The notes beneath the pieces were generated by a model that did not search any database, was not told the DNA's origin, and saw nothing but the letters and a program-made list of their open reading frames with translations. Shown one piece after another: positions 1-19,480 of a stretch of DNA of 64,000 bases; position 1 is the first letter of the stretch, and each line of letters starts with the position of its first letter. The position numbers and the translations under genes were made by a program. The stretch is from Symbiodinium natans (Eukaryota; Sar; Dinophyceae; Suessiales; Symbiodiniaceae), in the NCBI GenBank assembly GCA_905221605.1, contig CAJNDS010001657.1, forward strand, positions 522,144 through 586,143, in the 5' to 3' direction.

Positions 1-252
1 AGTCCAGGCCACTGCCCGCTATCGCGGTGCTTAAGCTAGGGGTGGAGGCCTCTGTCCGTTCGCCATTTGGTGCGTCGCAGTTTCTCTGAGTGCGCGGGCT
101 GAGGACGTGGATCCAGATGGGAAAAGTCTTCGCCGCTAATACATGCCGAAAAGCATTTCCAAGTCGCAAATCCCGTCGGTTTTGAGAATGGTCCACCAAG
201 AGCCCCCAAAGTCCTCAGAGCAGCCTCCTGCTCCACTCACCCTGCCGTTTCA

Positions 253-8908
<8,656 letters not shown>

Positions 8909-10360
8909 TGTCAAAACTTTATTGGCCTTGAAACTAGCTTTGTTCTTTTTGGTTGCAGGACCAACTTGTGATTTTCATGGCGTTGGCAAAGGGTACCTCG
9001 CGGCTGCGGCTGGGGAAAGCTACCCGCTGCTTGCACCTTCAGACTGCTTCTCGGCCCGAGATACTTAGCCAGTGGTTTCATTTCAGGAATTTTTGGGTTG
9101 CCTCTTTCTTTGGAATATGAACCCTTTTCATTCCTTGGCTTGTGGGGGAGGTAAGCATGCTTTGTAAGTTGTTCTAAAACGGCAGCGGTGATTAGTTTCA
9201 TGCACGGTTGGTGATCAAGAATCAGCTCAACCACAGTCCTGCCAGGCAATTTGGCTGGCGCAGCAGTTTGGCGCTTCAGTTCGACTTGTTCCCTGGCACA
9301 TTCACAGGTTTTCCGTGACTGTCGTGCATGATCTCAAAGCTCCAAGGTACAGGACAAAGCCAACCCCATTTTAGAGATTCACGGTGTGGGAGGTGCGTCC
9401 CAGCCTTACTGAAGCATTGTACCCGATTTTGTGTTGTTCGCTGCTTGCAGAGTTGCAGAGACTTAGCTGACAAGCGCTGCAGCAGCAACCGAGCAAGGCT
9501 GGAGGCTGGCACGTGACATGGTGTCCGAAGCTTTCAGCACATTGTACTGCCGGACTTCGTCAGCGCATTTCTGAGCCGCATCAGGGCTGCAGGAATCACT
9601 TGCCCGGACCTGCCAGTGTTTTCTGTACAGCCCGCCTCATTGTACAGGCAGCGTAATTACAAGATGAAAAACAAAGATCTCTCCAGAGATTTGCATCGCA
9701 GTTTTTGTCCCTCCGGTGTCGCCGCCATGTAGATCCAGCCCTGACGCAGATGAGAACACGCACATGCAGCTTTTGGCTTTGCTCAGGGCTGTGGAAGCGG
9801 CTTGAGTTCGGAGCACTTGATTGCCTCCGAGTTTTGCAACAATGTGGTTTTCAGCGAGCATAGGTATGTGCAGAATATGGGCCATTGAATCTACATGGTC
9901 TACGAGCATCGCAATGAATCATAATTCTGTGTCGGATGGCGCAGCTGCAAGAATGTCTTCTTTGGCAACTTCGGCGACCCTGCTAGTCTCTGCCAGTGCA
10001 TCCAGAAGAGAACAGTTCAAGACCGAGTCGTCAGGAGGGGAACTCAACAACTGTTTCCCCTTCTGTTTTGCCGGGAACAAACCAAGAGACCACCAAATTA
10101 CGTTAGTAGTCCGGTACTTGGGTCTTCGGTCTTCGGTCTTCGAGTCTGTTACGAAGGGAGGACATGGTAGATTCAGCACTTGCGCACAAATGTTGGTTAT
10201 GAGGTGTATGGGTGACGTGACTGCAGTGGGAAGATGCGGGACTGTTCAGATTCTGCCGGAGACATATGAGTACATCGTCTTAAGCTTTGTAGCTAGCCAC
10301 CACCGCTGCCTACAAAATGCCCTGAAGCCCCAACGAACACCCTGAGAGGCAACCTGGGTT
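8909..10360. other. Non-genic stretch after the fusion gene
   Basis: No conserved reading frame, RNA gene or repeat family is recognisable here. It should hold the 3' untranslated region of the fusion gene, followed by intergenic DNA. The only notable detail is a short GGTCTTC triplication near 10120-10143. Confidence 0.5.
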
Positions 10361-10363
10361 CGA

Positions 10364-10513
10364 GCCTTTGAACTCGCCATCACCGAGGCATGCTTTGTCA
10401 GCCACTGCGGTCACATTCGCATTCGCTGGCTCCGATGTGGGCTGCGCACCACTGCGGGTCTGGATACCTCGGGAGAGAACTACATCATGAACGACACCAA
10501 GAAGTGGATCACA
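10364..10513 (+). pseudogene. Acyl-CoA dehydrogenase fragment (frameshifted relic)
   Basis: The frame starting at 10364 reads FELAITE, then loses similarity, then resumes with GLRTTAGLDTSGENYIMNDTKKWITG. Between them the +2 frame reads AFAGSDVG (10419-10442). Put together these are the LAITEP-x-AGSDV and Y-x-x-NGTKKWIT segments of acyl-CoA dehydrogenases, where the substrate and FAD site lies. The two frame changes occur within about 70 bases, too little space for introns. I therefore read this as a broken, apparently intronless remnant. No other part of the enzyme is visible on either side. Confidence 0.5.
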
Positions 10514-10515
10514 GG

Positions 10516-13140
10516 CAATGTTTGGATTCATGACTCCATGACAACGCCACATGCTAGGCAACAAAGAGAAAGTTGCAAAACTAGGGGGCTGTGCATAGTA
10601 GCTGTGCTTCCGCTTCGTCAGAAAGTCCATATTTCTCTAGAAACTTTCAAACGGTTCGGTTTCGTGAAGGTCGAACTTTCACGCGCACGAAGCATGCTGG
10701 AATGATCTGGCATCATATTTGACAGGTCTGTGTCGCATCGTCGTGCACAGGGGCATCCATGATCTGGAGGTGGCATTCATGCGGACTAGTTCGTGACTAC
10801 GGTGTGAGCTGGAAAAGGCTGGTGCTGGTGCGACGAAGTCACTGAGGCACAGAGTCCACAAACCGGTGCCACGGGTGCTGACACAAGCCTACGTTCGAGC
10901 CTGGCCCTGCCAGGTCATTCACATCGAGCAGATCACAATGACCAGGATGCGGGGCTTAGGGCTCAAGGGTTTAGGATTTTGGGCTCAAGACATCGAAGTC
11001 AGTGTTGAAGGGGCTCCTGTAAGGGACTCGAGGATTGTCGGGGATGTTGCATAACACCTGACCAGTGGCAGCCTGTACCCTGAGACAAACCCTATAGGCC
11101 CCGCAGTAGCGCTCAAAGCATACATAAAAGTTCCCAGTTCAATGAAATGAGGCATGCAAGTTGGAGGGACGGTTGGGGCTTGTTGGCTAAGGCTTGAGGA
11201 CTCAAGTTTCAGGGCTTTTCGGCGCGAAAGATGTCACAATCATTCAAAGCGAAGTAGATGGGGTACCTGCACAACACACGCACCACATGTTACAGACCAG
11301 TCCTACACCCCAAGCCTTTAAAACCATGAGCCCTTAGACGTATGAACCCGGTAAGCCCGAACCATATGAACCTCAAGCCTCGGCCCGAAGCCCTCGGGCC
11401 CTCGCAACAAGCCGATCCCCCGCCCTGCACCCTAATTTAAATGACGTCTGAATGCAGCAATCGTTGCTGCTCTCAAAGCGTGCTGCAGAAGCTGAACCCG
11501 CTACTGTAAAGCACTCGAGAAAATGCACATTTTACGCTTTGCAAACCTTGAACTCGTGAGGAATGCCACAAGCTGCTGTGCGACCTCCAGGACTGACCTC
11601 TTTGGATTCAAAGGGTGCTGTCGCCGTTGTTGGCGCTTTTTGGTCTTTTCGGTTTGGTTTTGGTTGACAATCCCTTCTGCTCCGGCTCCTGCATGCGGAT
11701 CTGGCTTGTGTTGTGAGGAGGGTCAAGGCCACAGGGATCCACAGGGTGTAGTCTATAGGCTTGGCGTTAAGGATCTGGGGCGTTTTGGTGTTCAAGGTTT
11801 CTTCCATCCCAAACCCTCAGCTCCTAGAGCAGCACAGGGCGGTTCGACAAGCACCCTGGGAATCCATTCAGTCCAGGACCGCACCTTGCGGCAACATTAT
11901 TGTCTTATGGGCCGTAGTTTTTTTGAGTGTTTGTTTTGATTTTCGTGTCTGTTGGGGAGAAGTTCTTGGCGTTTGGCTTTTTGGTTTCCCGGCTTCCTGG
12001 TTTCTTGGGTGCTTGGGTTTTGGGACAGCCCCTATAAGCCCTAAGCCTTAAGCCTTTAACACCGCAACCTTACCTTTGGCTTGGCCCTAAAAACCCTGAA
12101 ACCTTAATGAAACCTTAAACCCTCAACCTTAAACCTCAAACCTGAAGCCCTGGAAGCCTTGAACCCTAAACGCTGAGTTGCCAAACTGAAGGGCTCATCC
12201 TTGAACCTCAGACCTTCGCCCGCCGGATCCATTCGGGTTTGAGCCCTGACGTCGATGTTTTACTGAATCTCGGGCTCAATCCTCATCTCGCCTAATCTTA
12301 TCTCACCTGACCTTCAAAAAACACCTGACAACCCCTTAAACCCACACCCGAAGCCTAGATTCTTGAATCTTGAATGATTAACATCTAAACACTAAACATG
12401 CTAACCGGCGTTCCAGCCCTCCAGCGCTGCATCGCTTATTCTGAACCTAAAACCCTACACCTTAGACCTTGCGCCGTAAAGCTACAACCCACATATCAGC
12501 CCGGGGACTAAACCTTAAGTGCTAGAATTAATCATCCACCGAGCCCTGCAGAAGCTCTTATGAAACCTGTAAACAGGCTCGGGAAACTTCTCACATGACC
12601 CAAAGCCCAGGTCCCACAATCCCAAAGAGCGAGGCCTCGGAAATCATAAGCCCACCAACTCCAAACCTTTACACCTTGCATCGTGAACCCCGTTGCCAAC
12701 GTTGCCCCTAGAATCCACAAGTCACCCTGACGAATCCTCATGGCTCCCTCGGAAATTCCTGCAACCCTGAGGAAGGCTGACCCCCAAAGATAGACCCACC
12801 TGAGGCTTCCTCCTGCTCCGTGAGCCCACGGGGGTTGCGCCGGTGTCCGAGTGCGGAATCGGTGGCCATGCAGTTCGCGCTCTCCTTTGTCAAGGGATGG
12901 CTTGTTGCAACGATGTTAGTGATCCGCAGAACGTTACTACAATATATGCAGTGGAGTCAAAGGTGAAGAGAGCATTGACAGCTCTGCTTGCGAAGGCTGA
13001 GCGAGTCTTGGAGCTGAATGGGATGCAACGGCCGGCCGCTTCCCAGCCGATCAGAGTTCGTGCTGGTAGCCTGAAGACTTCAGCAAACCGCGCATCATTT
13101 CGAAGCTGGCAGGTGTCCTGTGCGGAGCTCCGAAACAGGA
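10516..13140. other. Non-genic stretch with degenerate telomere-like repeats
   Basis: Contains scattered CCCTAAA/TTTAGGG-like words, densest at about 12030-12190 and again at 12330-12500, in degraded form (AACCTTAAACC, AAACCCTACACC). No conserved coding frame was recognised. Confidence 0.6.
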
Positions 13141-13154
13141 CGTGGAGAAGGCTG

Positions 13155-13320
13155 ATTCTGCGGTTCGCGGTGGTGGCAACGATGAAGCCTTGCTGTAAGC
13201 TCTTGCCTTGTCCGAAGGCTTACAGGGCCAGAGCCCTCCAGATGCACCCTGACGGGGAGTTCAAAGCGCTGCTGGACGCGAAGACAGTTCTCTTGTCAGA
13301 TGGAAGACACGTCAGCTCTG
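13155..13320 (+). pseudogene. Possible J-domain (DnaJ-like) fragment
   Basis: The frame around 13212-13310 reads KAYRARALQMHPDGEFKALLDAK and then VLLSDGRH. The sequence resembles helix II of a J-domain with its HPD tripeptide, followed at once by the F-K-x-L-x-x-A...L-S-D-x-R pattern of helix III. The usual 8-15 residue loop after HPD is missing and helix I is not recognisable. It could be a decayed copy, a split exon or chance. Confidence 0.3.
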
Positions 13321-16004
13321 CTACGTCAAAGGAGGACACTTTCAGGGCCCATCCCAGAAGTGACACATAGCAGAGCCATTTCTTGTTGCTGCGCCGCCGC
13401 GCCTTAGGAATTGGCCTTGGCTCGCTGCAGGAACGACGTTTTGACAGCAAGATGTGGGCAGCGGCTCTTTTGCCACTCAGAGCAGAAATGCGGACATGGA
13501 GCAATCAGGGCATACGTTTCAGTTGTGACAGTGCTCTTGACGTCCATGTTGTTTCTAGACTTCCAGTCAAGCATTTTTTCTCGAGCACAGGCAACCCCAC
13601 AGGAAGCGCAAAAATGAAGGCGAAAGAGAAAGCACAGCAGAAGGCGAAAGACCTTGCTGCTTGGCGCGCGGCCAAAGCGCAGGCAGCTTGGCTTGGATTT
13701 GACTTCCCGTTTGAGATTTGTGACACATCCAATTCGTTCCGTGTAGCGGCAGAGGCGATATCACAGCTTGGCTTGTTGCAGCCCAGCGACCACAATAAGG
13801 TTCCAAAAATGAAATAAGCCTGAGAAGGCAAGCAGCTGCAGATCTTCAGACTGATGCGTCAGCCTGTAGCGCCCACAACGACCAGGAGAGGCATGGCGCT
13901 GAAGTTGAGGCAAGGTGCCTGCCCTCATCTGGACCTCGGTTTGGGTTTTGAAATCATTCATTGTCAGAGATCAGACTTAACGCTGCCAAGACTATTCCAA
14001 TTTATTCATCATTCCAGGAAAGACCGCGTGGTAGGATAGGGGGGATAAGATGTTATCTCTTCACATGGCTCTTTGTGCCAACGCCGACTTTGCTGGTTGT
14101 GTTGAATTTTTGAGATCCACCTCTGGAGCACACATTAACATTCAGGGTGCTCGCACTGGATTCCCTCTGGCAGGCCCAGGTAGATCCGACGCTCGCAATG
14201 TCTGCGCCAACGAGCATGCAGCCGCTTGCTTGGCCCACTTGAGGTTCGGATGTTGGTGTGATGCAAGCCCAGCAACCTCCTCCACGCAATGCAGTGCACT
14301 GTGTGAACATTCAAAGGTTGGACATCAGTGCCCTGGAGCCTGTGTTTGCACGCGCTCGGCTGCGGAACTTCGCGCTGTGATCCTGATCAACGCTCAAACG
14401 TATACGCTGCTGGATCGGGTTTCGTGGTTGCTGGCGCCTTCTCTTTAGATTATCTAGATTCGACCCGCCTGAGGCATCCAATCCAGAAGGTCCAGGGCCG
14501 CACGCGCGCGTTGAGCTGACTTGTAAATTGATCCGGCGAGTTGGAACCGACGATACTTTGTCGGTGTCTGCCAGGCAAAAGATCGAGGTTCCAATCGAAG
14601 GTGGACCTTACACGAACATTCAGACTGCCTCACCCTTGGATCGCTGGGCTTGTCGACGGATCTCCAAAGAGGCTCTGACAATGACATGTCTGCCTCAGAT
14701 CCCGAGAAGGCCAGCCTTGTGTTCAAAGAGAATGGGCGAGACGTGCCTAGATAAACTAAATACTAAGGAAGCGGACCGGGAGCGACAACGGAAAATGATG
14801 CGGCCCCGCAGGAGGTCCGAGTGGTGGAGGAGCCAGCCTCTCGATGATTTTGTGGAACCCATGTGGGGTTGTGAGTTGCGATGGATTGAGTGCTGCACTG
14901 TTGAGTTTGGAGTTGTTCGCGTTGGCCGGGGCTTTCAGCAAATGGTCTATTCTGTTGCAATGCTGGAGTGCTTGATCCTGCAGGAGAGAATATAGGCCTT
15001 GTCAACATGTTTAGTGTTCTCGACGTCCTTGCGTTCAATACCGACTCTCGAGCAGGAGAACCTTGCTCATGATGAGCTGACACAGCGCATGGGGGAGGTG
15101 CGGGGTTGTGCATCATGGAGGATTTTGGACCTCAGCCTCTCGGCAGGTACCAACCATCCAGGAGATCATCACGGTGCAGCCTGGGACAAGTGGGACAATT
15201 CTGGGCAGCAAGGTTTTGATGGTCAACTCCACCTGCCTTCATCACTCACGCGGACCGTTCCCGTAACTCCCCTGCCTAGATGCCGCTGACGAGGACCTGC
15301 AACCGTGCATGCGCCGCTTCACAGACACATGCAGCTTGGAGGACCTAAAGGAATACCTGAGTGAAGAGAAACATGAAGAGTGAAGGCAATGATTCTGACA
15401 TGTTCGAGGACTGCGTGAACCAGTGCATCTGGTTGCTGCAGGATTTACCAGTTGAAGCTTGTCGCATCGGTTCCGCATGAAATGCCGCTATTTGTATCCG
15501 CCCCAGGGACCAGTCCGCCCAATGCGGTGCGTCTGGCTGTAACAGTTTTGCGTGCGGTTGCACTGGGGCCGTGGTAGCACCAGACCAGCACTTGTGGTGG
15601 AGAAATACGAGAGCTTTCAGGAATTTCCATGCAGATCGTGGGGTTTTCTCATGGAGTGCGACAGTCAGTCCTGGAGGACAGAGCACTGAATCAAAGCTTG
15701 CGTGCCAGCAAATCGCGCGTCCGACTCGCCGTTTCGCCGACGCTTGTCCTGGCTCTTTGCTTCACTTTGCCTGCAATGTCAGCGTTGACAAACCACGGAG
15801 GCTCGCCGAGCGGCTCGCCGGTTTTGTTGAAGCAGGTGTGGGGCTTTGAATTCGTGGTGACATGCAATGAGTCATATTACAACCCATCAGGCGAGCATAA
15901 TGGGGGGGCTGCGGGCTGCGCTGCGCACCCCCCCCAAACCCCTCGCTTTTATGCAGTCTTTTATTTAGAAACATATGTATACGTCGAATTCGGAAATTTT
16001 TTGA

Positions 16005-16185
16005 TGGAGAAAAAGTTTTTTTTGATGGGTCACGCTTCTCGAAGAAATTCTAGATCTCTTATAAATACCCAAAGAAAGTTTTTTGTATTGGAAAATTTTT
16101 CTTGACTTTTGGAAAGTTTTTTTAGATTGGTTGGGGAAAGTTTTTTGATTGGAAAAAAGTTTTTTGATGGGTTTTCCAAACCCTT
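16005..16185. repeat. T-run tandem repeat (GGAAAGTTTTTTGATTGG-like)
   Basis: Several imperfect copies of a unit of about 18-30 bases built on GAAAG-T6-8-GATTGG, clearest at 16010-16030 and 16075-16175. No coding potential is seen. The following 16190-16620 contains short direct repeats (AGATCCTTGG and TTTTCTATGAGAG, each twice). Confidence 0.7.
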
Positions 16186-16754
16186 CCAGTAGGCAGGGGC
16201 GCCTGAAACCCTTCCAGTAGGAGACCTTAAACCCTCCTTGAAAGCACCGTGTGCAAACCTCGGAAGCTTCTGAGCATGTTTTGCACAAGGCCTCATTGCA
16301 CTTTCGCCATTTACCCTTGGCAATCCGACAAGGCCAATGACTTAAGGCAGCCAGCAGGGTCCCGAATCGCCAAATGTTCCAAGTGACCCAAAGACAAGGT
16401 TCGCCAATCTGAACTCTTGGGAGATCCTTGGTTTTCTATGAGAGGGCCCTTCGGCCCAGACCGTCCCCTGCGCAAAACCTGAGTTTTCTGGCCCAAATGA
16501 TTTCCGAAGTCAAAGGAGATCCTTGGCACCCCCTCAAAAACCTGGAGGCTGTTCATGCCCTGGAATTTTCTATGAGAGTTCGCAAGTCGCAAATGTCCCA
16601 AGCATTCTCAGTGTTCTAACCGAAGTGTCTTCTAAAAATGTGCGACGTGTGAATTTTGAATGGCTGGCTTGGCTTTGGCTGGCTCCGGTTTGGGTTCGTG
16701 ATGGGTAGTGTTTGGGTGGCCTTGGGAGTCTTCACACTATTACGTTCAGCCGAC

Positions 16755-16915
16755 GAAAACTACACCTGAAACCCTTAACCCTAAACCTTGACTTCGAAAG
16801 CCTAAGTCCTAAAGCCTACCCTAAGCCCTAAACGCTAAACCCTAAACCCTGAACCCTAAACACGCCCCGAACCCCACAAACCCCAAACCCTAAACCCTGA
16901 AACCCCGAATTGGCT
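16755..16915. repeat. Degenerate telomere-like CCCTAAA tract
   Basis: CCCTAAA and variants (CCCTGAA, CCCCAAA, CCTAAAG) are repeated irregularly with more than ten recognisable heptamers. It is interstitial and decayed. Confidence 0.8.
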
Positions 16916-18479
16916 AAGAGACCCTCGAAAACAATGGCTAAGTGACCGTAAACGGTATCGCTGTCTGTTGCCAAGTGACCGTGAAAAAGGTTTGCTAAGC
17001 GACCCTGGATCCACTCAGTGTATTGAAGGGTGGTGCATTATGTTTAGGGTTTAGGCAGATCCCTCGACAAATGGTGGCTAGTGGGGATTCTGCTTTGGTG
17101 CATCTGGAACCCATAGATTACCCATGTTTGGTTTGGGGCTTGGGGTTTGCACCTAGACCCAGAGCCTTTCATGGAAGTGTCGACGCATGTGACAGTTGAG
17201 AACCTGTGCCAAAACTCGACCTCCAAGAGCCTCAGGCTGTACAAGCTGCCATGACCTCTTGACTCCAAGCTGCTGCACGCTTCCTAAACCTTCCGAAACC
17301 CTTCTATACCCTCAGATGTTTTGTCAGGACAAGTGGCTGGATGCCGGCGAGCTGGGGGGCGTCATTCAGCTTTGCCTGGCACGATTGTTTGAACTTGGGT
17401 GTACATAGTGTTGTAAGGATTCCTGGCAGTCCATCTGAAATGTGCACCTATCTACTGACCTGTTTCTGGGTGGGTGTGGTTTTGCCGTCATGTGAGAACC
17501 TCGCATGTCACTAGCAGTGTGCCTTGGGGGATTGTTCATGCTGTCTCTGATGCCTTTGATCTTGAGTTCAGTGGAGGCCTTTAGTACTGGTAAGTGCTGT
17601 ACGTGTGCGCCCAAGTTTCCGCAGGAGCCCCGTTGTTTGAAACCACACATCCCACCACCGGCCATATGCTGAAGTAGTTTCTGAAGCAGTTTCTGGTGGT
17701 CCTGCGCTGCGCCTGATTTTTCTTAAGTAGCCCGATGCCATTCCCGATATTGCAAATCCCCTCTCTCACTTGCTCCAAGGCGCTGTGCGTAGGGTTCGAT
17801 TCAGCTGGTCCATTATCGGCCGTTTGCTGCTTTGGCCCATAGGATCCCTCAGCCCTTGGCCGCTGAAAGTGGACCCAAGACTGCAAACTCTTGACCCCAC
17901 TGCGATGCGGCGCGAAACCGCTTCACCCCCATCCGGAAGCCGCCAGGTCTGCGCCGAACAGCAGCGAAGTGCAGTGGTACAATGCGCGGCGTCCCAGGCA
18001 TCCGCAGAAGCAGAATCACCAGAGTTCAAGATTTCACTTCACTGAGATGCTAGCCCCGCCGGAGTTTTGGGCTTTCAGGTATACTGGCTGAGGTTGAAGT
18101 TGTCTTGCTTCGGGCTTAAGGCTTTGGATTGGGAGTTTGGAAGTGCGCCTAGATTTAGAAGGTTCGTGAAGGTTCAAAGCTCCTATGACTTTGGGCCCCC
18201 CAAAATGCCCCAGAATGCCTGAAACCAAATGAAGAGAAAGCAGAGAGGCCTATTTGGCGATGGATGACGTTGGCACCGGCCGCTCCATGATGAGCAGCAT
18301 GGGTGCCGGAGTCCACAGTAACCCCTCATCTTTTCGCGAAGCTGCATTCCGTCTATAACTTTTTTTCAAGCTTTAACAAACCCGGAACGCACAAGAAACA
18401 CCAAACAGGCGCTTCCGTGGCTTCCGCGTGCTTCTGCACTTCACCCACCTTTCAATGTCAGTGCATGCCTCAGGCCTCT

Positions 18480-19260
18480 CTTACACGGACAGCGCATCTC
18501 TGCAGCTGTCTGGCATGTGCCAAGGAAGCCGGGTCATCGAGATGGCCTGCGCTGGGAAGACTATACGGGAGCTGGAGGCATGGGTGCCCGGGAAGGCCGG
18601 GAGTGAGCACATCCATCATATGCTATTCCCCTCGCGTGTGCTTCTGGAGCAGTTCGCCGAGGAGATGCCGGGCTGCTGCAAGCTGGGCACCCGATACAAC
18701 GACAAGATCGACTGTGACTGTCTCGAAGATGCTGGAAGAGCTGAAGTTCGAGGCTGCGTGCGTCGATGAAGGCCATCACACTTTGCCTGAGGGAATGCCG
18801 AGCTGCAAAGATCTTTTCCAGTTCTCGGCCACACATAAGTTACATTGGACGTGGTTTTTCTGCACGGTTTGGACGAAGCAATCGAGCGGGGCATGCTTTG
18901 CGACTACGATGTGACGGTGCCCATGACGACACAAAGACATCTGCCTCGCGAACTTACTGCTGTCGCAGGCTGGGCGCTTTCGGCGGTTCCTCGCATACTG
19001 TTCGGCTTTGCTTCGCAGGATGGACTATGGATCAGAGAAGAGACGATGTCGGCAAGCCTTCGCCAAACAGACGAGCCCTGCTCTTGCACTCGTGGAGTCG
19101 GCATGCGCCAGGCATGCTCTAGCATCAGAACACGGGCAGACCGTTTGCAGCCGTTGCGTGCTCGAACATTGAGCATGGACACCCGCCTGCAGATGGGAGC
19201 TCTACGCCGAAGATCCGAAAAGCAAAGGTGCTGCTCTCTCTCTGCGATGCATTGGGATTC
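18480..19260 (+). pseudogene. SF2 (DEAD-like) helicase pseudogene
   Basis: Three frames in succession show helicase motifs in the right order. GSRVIEMACAGKT (about 18526-18565) is motif I but lacks one residue of the usual G-T-G-K-T. FPSRVLLEQFAEEMPGCCK follows. After a frame change come CVDEGHH (motif II, about 18750-18770) and FSATH (motif III, about 18822-18837). After a second change comes DEAIERGMLCDYDVTVP (about 18872-18922), and after a third ANLLLSQAGRFRRFLAYC (about 18950-19003). It is a decayed member of the large helicase families often amplified in dinoflagellate genomes. The repeated frameshifts and damaged Walker A argue against function. It ends about 220 bases before the P450 start. 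Confidence 0.7.
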
Positions 19261-19480
19261 TGGGTGGGCGGGTAGGCAAGTTATTGACGTTAAAACTTGC
19301 CCAACCAACCCAGCCTAGGGCTTGCGCCTTGATTCTCTGCATGGGTCGACGCGTCCACGAGCATGCGTTTGGTTTGTGCATGTGGTAGGCTGTGCAGCTC
19401 TGAACTTTGCTGCAGATCTTGAGCTCTTGAAACCTCCGAGCCTTGTCAGTCCTTGCCTTTCCTTGCCTTCGGCGTAAGCA

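Noticed and set aside
10974..10990. ATTTTGGGCTCAAG, one base longer than the spliced-leader end
   Set aside because: The extra G, the absence of the upstream CCGTAGCC part, and a second similar GGGCTCAAGG nearby make coincidence likely. A retroposed relic cannot be excluded.
15100..15390. Frames reading TIQEIITVQPGTSGTILGSK and DEDLQPCMRRFTDTCSLED as possible exons
   Set aside because: No family or consistent splice joins recognised. Kept out for lack of support.
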